Of a stretch of 43,425 nt of DNA, positions 16,538-26,025 are shown piece after piece. Made by a program: the position numbers and the translations under genes. This DNA comes from an uncultured Azohydromonas sp. (GTDB lineage Bacteria; Pseudomonadota; Gammaproteobacteria; Burkholderiales; Burkholderiaceae_C), in the NCBI RefSeq assembly GCF_937926365.1, contig NZ_CALAOH010000219.1, positions 1 to 43,425 on the forward strand, in the 5' to 3' direction. The stretch's first letter is position 1. Each line of letters starts with the position of its first letter. Below the pieces are notes generated by a model. The model made no database searches and had not been told where the DNA came from. It saw only the letters and a list, made by a program, of their open reading frames with translations.

Positions 16538-18036
16538 GCGTGCTGGATCGTCCCGGCACGAGCCAGCCGCCAGCCGCCCCGGACACCGACGCGCCGGCGC
16601 AGCCCGCAGCCGCCGCGCCGCGCCGCGGCTCCTGGGGCCTGCGCGCGCAGGTCAACGGGCTGGTGGGCGTCCTGACGCTGCTGTTCGTCGCCTGGCTGCT
16701 GGTGCTCAAGCTCAACAACCTGCGCGACTCCGTGAAGGAGGAGGTCGTCGCCGCCAACCGCGTCGCGACGCAGCTGCTCAACCGCACCGCCTGGCTCTAC
16801 GCCGCGCAGGGCACGCCGGGAATGCTGGCCTTCCTCAACGGCGTGGGGCGCATCCGCTCCAACGACGTCACGCTCACCGATGCGCAGGGGCGGGTGCTCT
16901 ATACCTCACCGCCTTCGCCCTACAAGGCGGGGCGCGACGCGCCGGAGTGGTTCGCGCACTACATCGCGCCCGAGCCGCTGATGCAGGCCTACGAATTCCC
17001 CGACGGGCGGCTGGAGGTCACGGCCAACGCCTCGCGCGCCGCGCTGGACGCCTGGGACGAACTGCTGCGCTTCACGGCCGTGGCGCTGGCGCTGCTGGTG
17101 GCGCTCAACGCGCTGGTGTTCTGGCTGGTGGGGCGCGCGGTGCGGCCCTTCGGGCGCATCGTGCGGGCGCTGGAACAGCTGGAATCGGGCCGTTTCGACG
17201 TGCGGCTGCCGCCGCTGCCGGGCACCGAGGCGGCGGCCATCGGCAGCGCCTTCAACCGCATGGTGGCGCAGCTGCGCACCCACATCGACACCGAGAAGCG
17301 CGCCGTGCTGGCCGAGCGCCGGCTGGGCGACAGCCGCGAGCTCGCGCGCTGGCTGGACGACCACATCGAGCAGGAGCGCCGCACCATCGCGCGCGAACTG
17401 CACGACGAGTTCGGGCAGTCCGTCACCGCCATCCGCAGCTTGGCGCTGGCTGTGGCGCGGCGCGTGCCGGACGAGGAGTCGCGCCAGGCGGCGCAGCTCA
17501 TCGCCGACGAGTCCCTGCGGCTGTACGACGCCATGCACGGGCTGATTCCGCGCCTGGCGCCGCTGGTGCTGGACAGCATGGGCCTGAGCGCCGCGCTGCA
17601 AGACCTGGTCGAGCGCATGCGCCGGACGCATCCCGGGCTACAGCTGTCGCTGGTGCTGCCCTGCGGGATGCCGGCGCTGGTCACCGAGGCGGCGCTGGCG
17701 CTGTACCGCGCCGCGCAGGAAGGGCTGACCAACGCGCTGCGCCACGGTGCGGCGCAGCGCATCGAGATCAAGCTCTGGGTCGAGGCCGGTGCGCTGCGGC
17801 TGCGGCTGCGCGACGACGGCCGCGGCCTGCCCGCGCAGTGGCAGGAGCGCCCGGGCCATCACGGCCTGCGCTGGTTGGACGAGCGCGTCAGCGCCCAGGG
17901 CGGGCGGCTGAGCGTGCAGCCCGCCGCGCCACAGGGCGTGGAGCTGGAGGTGTGGCTGCCGCTGCAGCCACCGGACGACCCACAGGCCACGCCATCGGCG
18001 GCGCGGCCGGATCAGGACGACGAGGAGAAGCCGTGA
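16534..18036 (+). CDS. Sensor histidine kinase, MoxY-like
   Basis: A 500-residue NarL-system kinase. A proline/alanine-rich N-terminus precedes membrane segments at about 38-60 and 183-205. The periplasmic region between them (NNLRDSVKEEVVAANRVATQ, then SNDVTLTDAQGRVLYTSPPS) resembles the LapD/MoxY sensor domain. A HAMP-type linker and the HisKA_3 box ARELHDEFGQS with H290 follow, then the HATPase (EGLTNALRHG, DDGRGLP). In Paracoccus, MoxXY controls methanol dehydrogenase, a PQQ enzyme. Placement beside pqqABCDE makes a similar role here likely. It ends 34 bp before its partner regulator. The acidic tail DQDDEEKP is unremarkable. Confidence 0.88.
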   Translation: MSVLDRPGTSQPPAAPDTDAPAQPAAAAPRRGSWGLRAQVNGLVGVLTLLFVAWLLVLKLNNLRDSVKEEVVAANRVATQLLNRTAWLYAAQGTPGMLAFLNGVGRIRSNDVTLTDAQGRVLYTSPPSPYKAGRDAPEWFAHYIAPEPLMQAYEFPDGRLEVTANASRAALDAWDELLRFTAVALALLVALNALVFWLVGRAVRPFGRIVRALEQLESGRFDVRLPPLPGTEAAAIGSAFNRMVAQLRTHIDTEKRAVLAERRLGDSRELARWLDDHIEQERRTIARELHDEFGQSVTAIRSLALAVARRVPDEESRQAAQLIADESLRLYDAMHGLIPRLAPLVLDSMGLSAALQDLVERMRRTHPGLQLSLVLPCGMPALVTEAALALYRAAQEGLTNALRHGAAQRIEIKLWVEAGALRLRLRDDGRGLPAQWQERPGHHGLRWLDERVSAQGGRLSVQPAAPQGVELEVWLPLQPPDDPQATPSAARPDQDDEEKP

Positions 18037-18070
18037 GGACAACGCCATCCCGGGCCGGGAGGTGCGCGCC

Positions 18071-18700
18071 GTGACGCGGGTGCTGCTGGTGGACGACCAC
18101 GCGCTGGTGCGCATGGGCTTTCGCATGCTGCTGGCCGATGCCGGCATGGAAGTGGTGGGCGAGGCCGGCGACGGCGAGCAGGCCTGCCAGCTCTACGCCT
18201 CGGTGCGCCCCGACGTGGTGCTGATGGACCTGTCCATGCCGGGCATGGGTGGCCTGGAAGCGGTGCGCCGGCTGCTGGCGCAGGACGCGCGCGCGCGCAT
18301 CCTGGTGCTGTCGGCGCACGAGGACACGGCGCATCCGCAGCGCGTGCTGCGCGCCGGCGCGCTGGGCTATCTGGCCAAGCGCGTGGCGCCCGACGAGCTC
18401 GTGGCCGCGGTGCGGGCGGTGGCGCAGGGGCGGCGCCACGTGGACGCGCGCACCGCGCAGGCGCTGGCGCTGGCGCAGCTCGAAGGCGACGCCAGCCCGG
18501 TGGAGCTGCTGAGCGAGCGCGAGTTCGCCGTCTTCATCCAGCTCGCGCGCGGGCGCAGCGTGGCGCAGATCGCCAGCGATCTGAAGCTCTCGCCCAGCAC
18601 CGTGGGCACGCACCTCTACCACGTGAAGCAGAAGCTGAACGCCAGCAACCAGTCCGAGCTCACGCTGGTGGCGCTGCGCTGGGGGCTGATCCAGGCCTGA
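18071..18700 (+). CDS. LuxR/NarL-family response regulator, MoxX-like
   Basis: A 209-residue regulator partnered with the kinase before it. The receiver domain starts TRVLLVDDHALVRMGF; phospho-acceptor is D53 (VLMDLSMPGM) and the conserved lysine lies in GYLAKRVAPD. The C-terminal HTH is LSEREFAVFIQLARGRSVAQ, then SPSTVGTHLYHVKQKL. The GTG at 18071 is chosen because GGGAGG ends 8 bases upstream; a GTG at 18062 is in frame but overlaps that Shine-Dalgarno sequence. Likely targets are PQQ-linked dehydrogenase genes outside this window. Confidence 0.9.
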   Translation: MTRVLLVDDHALVRMGFRMLLADAGMEVVGEAGDGEQACQLYASVRPDVVLMDLSMPGMGGLEAVRRLLAQDARARILVLSAHEDTAHPQRVLRAGALGYLAKRVAPDELVAAVRAVAQGRRHVDARTAQALALAQLEGDASPVELLSEREFAVFIQLARGRSVAQIASDLKLSPSTVGTHLYHVKQKLNASNQSELTLVALRWGLIQA

Positions 18701-18837
18701 GCGCGGGGCAATCCCCGGGGCCAGGCCTTGCGAATGCGTCGCGTCCAGAGCGGGTTGCTAGGGGCAAGCCGTACCGCCTCGGGGCACCGGACCACAATCC
18801 TTACTTCCCTAGTCAACAACAGAACAAGGAGTGCTTC

Positions 18838-19317
18838 ATGAAGGGTGATCCGCAAGTCATCGACTTCCTCAACGCCCAGCTCAAGAACGAGCTCACGGCC
18901 ATCAACCAGTACTTCCTGCACTACCGGATGCTCAAGCACTGGGGCTTCGGCCGCATGGCCAAGCACGAGTACGAGGAGTCGATCGAGGAGATGAAGCATG
19001 CGGACAAGCTCATTGACCGCATCCTCATGCTCGAAGGCCTGCCCAACCTGCAGGACCTGGGCAAGCTGCTCATCGGCGAGAACGCCATCGAGGTGCTGAG
19101 CTGCGACCTGAAGCTGGAAGTGGGCTCCGCCGTGGTGCTGCGCGACGCCATCGCCCACTGCGAGACGGTGCGCGACTACGTGACGCGCGACCTGCTCACC
19201 GACATCCTCGACGACACCGAGGAACACATCGAGTACCTCGAAACCCAGATCGACCTCGTGGGCCAGGTCGGCGAGCAGAACTACCTGCAGTCGCAGATGG
19301 ACCACAGCGGCTCCTGA
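18838..19317 (+). CDS. bfr: Bacterioferritin
   Basis: A 159-residue subunit of the 24-mer iron-storage cage that oxidises Fe(II) and stores it as a ferric mineral. The haem ligand M52 is present (EMKHADK). Ferroxidase-centre ligands E18, E51, H54, E94 and H130 align with E. coli Bfr without gaps, but position 127, a glutamate in E. coli, is threonine (DDTEEH, with E128 and E129 beside it). AAGGAG sits 6 bases before the ATG. It is 176 bp upstream of the ferredoxin that releases iron from such cages. Confidence 0.95.
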   Translation: MKGDPQVIDFLNAQLKNELTAINQYFLHYRMLKHWGFGRMAKHEYEESIEEMKHADKLIDRILMLEGLPNLQDLGKLLIGENAIEVLSCDLKLEVGSAVVLRDAIAHCETVRDYVTRDLLTDILDDTEEHIEYLETQIDLVGQVGEQNYLQSQMDHSGS

Positions 19318-19440
19318 GCGGGCCGCCGTCTCAGGGGCGACGGGCGCGGTGGCGCATTCCTTGCCGCGCCCGCTACCCGGCTCCTTTGCCACCGGGGAAA
19401 CCCACCAGCCAAGGCCCCTGGAGACGCAAGGAATAATTGC

Positions 19441-19455
19441 TGAGAAGCATTCTCA
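19441..19455. promoter_or_regulatory. Fur-box-like operator upstream of bfd
   Basis: TGAGAAGCATTCTCA is a perfect 6-3-6 inverted repeat, extended by a third TGAGA-like unit at 19456-19462. It resembles the ferric-uptake-regulator box and lies 39 bases before the ferredoxin start. Repression of bfd by Fur under iron-rich conditions is established in other proteobacteria. Confidence 0.75.
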
Positions 19456-19493
19456 TTTGAGATACTGGCTGCACTTCATCAGTGAGTGCCGCC

Positions 19494-19754
19494 ATGATCG
19501 TCTGCCTCTGCCACCGTATCAGCGACCGCGACATCCGCGAGGCGGTGCGCACCGGAACCCGCGATTTCGAGACGCTGCAGGACGAAACCTGCATCGCCCG
19601 CAACTGCGGCTGCTGCGAGGATTGCGCGGTGGAGACCTTCGAGGAAGCGCTGGCCAAGCATGCCGCGTCCACCAGCATCGCCGCGGCGACGAACCTGCCC
19701 GCCGCCCCGGTGCCGGCCGCGCCGCGCCGGGTGATCTCCCTGGTGGCGGTCTGA
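19494..19754 (+). CDS. bfd: Bacterioferritin-associated ferredoxin
   Basis: An 86-residue [2Fe-2S] protein that passes electrons to bacterioferritin to mobilise stored iron. The BFD-like fold has cysteines in MIVCLCHRISD (C4, C6) and in CIARNCGCCEDC. The C-terminal 25 residues are an Ala/Pro-rich tail beyond the usual domain. ATG at 19494 is preferred over an in-frame GTG at 19482 because the family begins at this methionine. A Fur-type operator lies upstream and a strong terminator follows. Confidence 0.9.
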   Translation: MIVCLCHRISDRDIREAVRTGTRDFETLQDETCIARNCGCCEDCAVETFEEALAKHAASTSIAAATNLPAAPVPAAPRRVISLVAV

Positions 19755-19785
19755 GCCCGCGGTAGTTCTTTACTCCCTGATGTGC

Positions 19786-19817
19786 CGATGCCCGCTTCAA
19801 GCGGGCATCGTTGTTTT
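19786..19817 (+). terminator. Rho-independent terminator of bfd
   Basis: A perfect 10-bp stem (CGATGCCCGC / GCGGGCATCG) with loop TTCAA is followed by TTGTTTT. It lies between the converging bfd and BON-LysM genes and is oriented to stop bfd transcription. Confidence 0.9.
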
Positions 19818-19843
19818 GGGGCGCCGGTTTCCCGGCCTGCGCC

Positions 19844-20386
19844 TTACTGCTTCGGCGGAATCCGCAGCACCTGGCCCGGATAGATCTTGTTCGGGTCCGA
19901 CAGCATGGGCTTGTTGGCCTCGAAGATGCGGTTGTACTCGTTGGCGTTGCCGTAGTACTTGGCCGAGATCTTGGAGAGCGTGTCGCCCGAGGCCACGGTG
20001 TGGAACTGCGCCGGCGCCTGCGAGGCGTTCTGCACCTGGTCCGTGGAGGCCGCCTGCGCGCCGGCCACCGTCATCTGGTCCGTCACCGCCGCCACGCCCT
20101 GCACGTTGCCGCAGGCCAGCAGCACCTTCTCCTTGGTTGCCTGGTCCGGCGCCTGGCCGGCGACGGTGGCGGTGGAACTGGCGCCGTCGAAGCTGATCTG
20201 CAGCCCCTGCACCTGCAAGCCCAGTTGCTGCACGTAGCGCTCGATCGCGTCTCCCGCTTCCTGGTTCAGCCGCGCCACGTCCGCCTGCGTCGGCGCCGCG
20301 GCCGGGGCTGGGGCCGCGGCGGGCTTGTCCTCGCCACGGTGGAACAGCTTCTCGCCCGCTTCCTTCACGAAATTGAACAGACCCAT
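19844..20386 (-). CDS. BON-LysM protein, potassium-binding Kbp-like
   Basis: A 180-residue soluble protein with the layout of E. coli Kbp (YgaU). It starts MGLFNFVKEAGEKLF, has an Ala/Pro linker, a BON domain at about 45-110 (ATVAGQAPDQATKEKVLLACG) and a LysM domain at about 128-178 (HTVASGDTLSKISAKYYGN, ending GQVLRIPPK). Kbp binds potassium in the cytoplasm. There is no signal peptide here either. AAGGAG lies 6 bases before the ATG on the minus strand; an in-frame upstream start lacks this support. Confidence 0.88.
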   Translation of the reverse strand: MGLFNFVKEAGEKLFHRGEDKPAAAPAPAAAPTQADVARLNQEAGDAIERYVQQLGLQVQGLQISFDGASSTATVAGQAPDQATKEKVLLACGNVQGVAAVTDQMTVAGAQAASTDQVQNASQAPAQFHTVASGDTLSKISAKYYGNANEYNRIFEANKPMLSDPNKIYPGQVLRIPPKQ

Positions 20387-20527
20387 GGGTGCTCCTTGCA
20401 TGTTTCGGAGTTTCGGAACCACAGGCTTCAGCAGGCAGTGTGCCCTTCAGCCTGGGGCGCTCCGGAGGATACCGGGGTGACGTGGGGTGCGGCGCCTTTC
20501 ACCGCGCGCCACGTCGAGAGTGGCCGC

Positions 20528-21175
<648 letters not shown>

Positions 21176-21188
21176 CGCGTCTCGGGGG

Positions 21189-21872
21189 TCAGGAACGGAA
21201 AAGGCGGGAGTACTGGGTCTCGTGCCGGGCGGACAGGATGGCGAGCATGGGCGTGAAGGCTTGGCGATGGTCGTCGTCCAGGCGCAGCGCGTGCGCCACC
21301 GCGGCCGGGATGTCGCGCGCCAGCGCCGCCAGGATGCGTTGCCCGGCGCTCTGGCCCAGCGGCACCGCCTTGAGCGCGGCCTGCACCAGGTTCTCGGCCC
21401 AGCCGAAGGCGTGCGCCACCAGCGAGGGCTCCAGCGCCGCGCCGCCACGCGCCGCGCCCAGCGCCCAGGCCACGGGCCAGGTGGGCGGTTTCAGGCTGGC
21501 CAGTTGCGCCAGCCGTGGGTCGTCGGCGCCCTCGGGTTGGTTGCGCAGCCACTCCAGCATGGAACGGCCCATCTGCTCGGCCTGCTGGCGCAGCTCGCTG
21601 CTCTCGCGCGTGAGCAGCACCCAGTCGTTGAGGGCGCGGACGCGGCCCTCGTCGCCGGCCAGCCACGCGGCATGCGCGGCGGCGACCACGGCCAGGTCCG
21701 CGCGCGCCAGTGACAGGTTGAGCTGGTCCAGCAACCAGGCGCTGGCCTGTTCCTCGTTCGTGACCAGCCCGGCCTCGACCGCCGCCTCCAGCGCCTCGGA
21801 GTAGCTGAATCCGCCCACCGGCAGCGCCGGCGAGGCGAGCCACAGCAGGTCCAGCAGCGCGCCGGGCGCCAT
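21189..21872 (-). CDS. ureF: Urease accessory protein UreF
   Basis: A 227-residue all-helical protein that bridges UreD and UreG in the nickel-insertion complex. It shows the family start LLWLASPALPVGGFSYSEALE and LTRESSELRQQAEQMGRSML, and ends with HETQYSRLFRS. Its ATG overlaps the ureE stop by one base (TGATG), so the two are translated together. Confidence 0.95.
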   Translation of the reverse strand: MAPGALLDLLWLASPALPVGGFSYSEALEAAVEAGLVTNEEQASAWLLDQLNLSLARADLAVVAAAHAAWLAGDEGRVRALNDWVLLTRESSELRQQAEQMGRSMLEWLRNQPEGADDPRLAQLASLKPPTWPVAWALGAARGGAALEPSLVAHAFGWAENLVQAALKAVPLGQSAGQRILAALARDIPAAVAHALRLDDDHRQAFTPMLAILSARHETQYSRLFRS

Positions 21873-22612
21873 CAGTGGTCGTGCCCGCAGCCGGGGCCGT
21901 GCACGTGCGGCACGGGCGCGGACGCGACCGGGATGCCCAGCGGCTTGCCGCGCGAAGGCGCGGCGGCAGCGGGCTGCGCGGCCGGGGCGTGCGCATGCTC
22001 GTGCCCGTGGTCATGGCCGCAGCCCGGCCCGTGCACATGGCCGTGGTCATGCGCGTGCGCAGGCCGGTGGCCGTCGCCGTGCGAATGGTCATGGGCGTGG
22101 TCGTGCCCGCAGCCGGGGCCATGCACATGCCCATGGTCGTGCTCGTGCCCATGGGCATGCGCGTGGCCGCCCGCCGCATAGGCGCCGGCCTCGGGCTCGA
22201 AGGCCGCCTGGGCCTCGGCGACCTGCAGGCCCATCTGGCGCAGCATCTGCGCCAGCACGTGGTCGGGCTCCAGCTTCAGCAGCTCGGGTTGCAGCTCCAG
22301 TTGCACGTGGCGGTTGCCCAGGTGGTAGGCGGCGCGCAGCAGGTCGAAGGCGTTGGCGGCGCGCACTTCCAGCACCGGCTGGGGCGCGGCCTGCACCACC
22401 ACCAGCGAGCCGTCCTCGGCCACGAGCACGTCGCCGCCGCGCACCACGCTGCCGCGCGGCAGGAACACGCCCAGGCGGCGGCCCTGGCTGTCGGTGGCTT
22501 CGAAACGGCTCTTCTGGCGCGTGTCCCAGTCGAGCTCCACGGTGGCGGCACGGCGGCGCAGCGCGGGCGCCAGGGATTGCCCACGGGGCAGGAGTTTGTT
22601 GATGGTCAGCAT
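21872..22612 (-). CDS. ureE: Urease accessory nickel chaperone UreE with long His-rich tail
   Basis: UreE carries nickel to the urease assembly complex. The N-terminal domain (about 1-70: LTINKLLPRGQSL, then VFLPRGSVVRGGDVL) and the metal-binding domain (70-140, with AAYHLGNRHVQLEL) are normal. From about residue 147 the protein has a tail of some 100 residues dominated by His, Gly and Asp. It contains three copies of HVHGPGCGHDH, the last one forming the C-terminus, each adding a cysteine. At 246 residues it is much longer than the usual 150-190. Such tails bind many nickel ions and probably store metal. Confidence 0.95.
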   Translation of the reverse strand: MLTINKLLPRGQSLAPALRRRAATVELDWDTRQKSRFEATDSQGRRLGVFLPRGSVVRGGDVLVAEDGSLVVVQAAPQPVLEVRAANAFDLLRAAYHLGNRHVQLELQPELLKLEPDHVLAQMLRQMGLQVAEAQAAFEPEAGAYAAGGHAHAHGHEHDHGHVHGPGCGHDHAHDHSHGDGHRPAHAHDHGHVHGPGCGHDHGHEHAHAPAAQPAAAAPSRGKPLGIPVASAPVPHVHGPGCGHDH

Positions 22613-22693
22613 GCGGAACAGTATGCAGGGGCCCCGCCGGCCGGCCGGCCGGTCGGGGTTTCACTGGAGATGGGCCGGCTCAGGCCGTGGGGC

Positions 22694-23338
22694 TCAGGCC
22701 TGTGGCCGCTCCGACAGCGCCGTCAGCAGCCCCAGTGCGATGAAGGAGGTGCCGGCCACGCGGCGTCCCAGGCGCGCCTGCGCGAGCCCGCGCTGCAGCC
22801 GCGGCGCCAGCACGCTGGCGCCCAGCACGTAGAGCGAATCGGTAGCCGCCGCCACCGCCACGAACAGCGCGCCCAGCAGCAGGCTCTGCGGCAGCACCGC
22901 GCCCTGCGGGTTCATGAACTGCGGCAGGAAGGCGGCGAAGAACAGCGCCGTCTTGGCGTTCAGCAGTGCGACCACGAAGCCGTCGGTGAACACGCGCCGG
23001 TGGCTTTGCGCGCGGACCTGCGGCGCATCCGCCGGCGCATCGCCCTGGCGCCACAGGCGCACGCCGAGGTAGATCAGGTACAGCGCGCCGAGCCATTTCA
23101 CGACGGTGAAGGCCGCGGCCGACACCGCGAACAGCGCCGCCAGCCCCAGCGCCGCGCCCGCGGCGTTGCCCAGGTTGCCCAGCGCCACGCCCGCCACCGA
23201 GGCCAGGCCGCTGGCGCGCCCCTGCGCCAGCGTGCGCGTGAGGATGTAGACCACGGCCGGTCCCGGCGTGACGGCCAGCACCAGGCTGGCGCCGAGGAAG
23301 GCGAGGAGCAGGGGAAGGGGGGGAAGCAGGGTGTCCAT
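22694..23338 (-). CDS. LysE/RhtB-family amino-acid exporter
   Basis: A 214-residue inner-membrane exporter with about six membrane segments. The family signature is at the N-terminus: LVLAVTPGPAVVYILTRTLAQG. The motif GALYLIYLGVRLW follows near residue 85, and FVVALLNAKTALFFAAFLPQF near residue 122. It sits inside the urease operon, 45 bp after ureC and 81 bp before ureE, on the same strand. No specific substrate can be assigned; amino acids such as homoserine or threonine are typical for RhtB relatives. Confidence 0.88.
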   Translation of the reverse strand: MDTLLPPLPLLLAFLGASLVLAVTPGPAVVYILTRTLAQGRASGLASVAGVALGNLGNAAGAALGLAALFAVSAAAFTVVKWLGALYLIYLGVRLWRQGDAPADAPQVRAQSHRRVFTDGFVVALLNAKTALFFAAFLPQFMNPQGAVLPQSLLLGALFVAVAAATDSLYVLGASVLAPRLQRGLAQARLGRRVAGTSFIALGLLTALSERPQA

Positions 23339-23383
23339 GCCAGATGCTGAACCCGGCGGCGCGCCGCCGGGCGAATGTCCGCG

Positions 23384-25111
<1,728 letters not shown>

Positions 25112-25420
25112 TCAGAGCTTCCCCTGCACCAGTCCCCGGAATCCCCAGACCTCGCGCGTGCCGGCGTAGTCCACCAGCTCCACCGTGCGCTGCTGGCCCG
25201 GCTCGAAGCGCACCGCCGTGCCGGAAGGGATGTTCAGCCGCATGCCGCGCGCGGCCTCGCGGTCGAAGCGCAAGGCGCCGTTGGTCTCGGCGAAGTGGTA
25301 GTGCGAGCCGACCTGGATCGGGCGGTCGCCCGCGTTCTCCACCACCAGCGTCAGCGTGCGCCGCCCGGGGTTGAGTTCCAGATCGGCGCCGTCGTCGGTG
25401 AGCAGTTCGCCGGGAATCAT
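25112..25420 (-). CDS. ureB: Urease beta subunit UreB
   Basis: A 102-residue structural subunit. It starts MIPGELLTDDGADLELNPG and contains GDRPIQVGSHYHFAETN and MRLNIPSGTAVRFEPGQ, all typical. Its ATG overlaps the stop of the 58-residue membrane-protein gene by 4 bp (ATGA), so its translation should depend on that gene. No separate Shine-Dalgarno sequence is evident. Confidence 0.96.
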   Translation of the reverse strand: MIPGELLTDDGADLELNPGRRTLTLVVENAGDRPIQVGSHYHFAETNGALRFDREAARGMRLNIPSGTAVRFEPGQQRTVELVDYAGTREVWGFRGLVQGKL

Positions 25421-25593
25421 TTGCGGCGCGTGCCCCACCACGCCGCGGCGATCACAACCACCAGCACCGTGTAGCCCACGGTGTCGCTGGCGTGCCAGTG
25501 CGAGGCGCCGGGCAGGCCATGCCCCTCGTGGGCCTGCACCGACGTGGCGATCGTCGCCAGGCCGGCCAAAGTGGCAGTCAGGATGTGCTTCAT
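25417..25593 (-). CDS. Small exported membrane protein between ureA and ureB
   Basis: A 58-residue protein. It has an N-terminal signal-like helix (MKHILTATLAGLATIATSVQA), a His-rich external segment (HEGHGLPGASHWHAS) and a second hydrophobic helix (VGYTVLVVVIAAAWWG) ending in basic RRK. After cleavage it would be a single-span protein with a short histidine-rich periplasmic part. The segment recalls the N-terminus of HupE/UreJ-type nickel permeases, but the rest of that permease is missing. It is coupled to ureB by a 4-bp overlap. A role in nickel handling is inference; it may also be a remnant of a larger permease. Confidence 0.7.
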   Translation of the reverse strand: MKHILTATLAGLATIATSVQAHEGHGLPGASHWHASDTVGYTVLVVVIAAAWWGTRRK

Positions 25594-25635
25594 TGTTGTG
25601 CTTGCAGGTTGTGAATGCACCCATGAGGTGCGAGT

Positions 25636-25938
<303 letters not shown>

Positions 25939-25971
25939 GCCGGAGGTTTAGCACGATGGATGCCGGATATC

Positions 25972-25984
25972 CCCCCAATGGGGG
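25972..25984. promoter_or_regulatory. G/C palindrome between ureA and the transporter-kinase gene
   Basis: CCCCCAATGGGGG is a perfect 5-3-5 inverted repeat in the 87-base region shared by the divergent promoters. It is a candidate operator, for example for the LuxR-type regulator encoded at 29666. No established motif is claimed. Confidence 0.4.
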
Positions 25985-26025
25985 ACGGCTGGTGCGTTTC
26001 TTGAACGACCTGGTGGTTGAGCCCG

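Noticed and set aside
22613..22693. CCGG tandem run between the LysE gene and ureE
   Set aside because: A short GC-rich run in an 81-bp gap; self-complementary by nature and without further signal.
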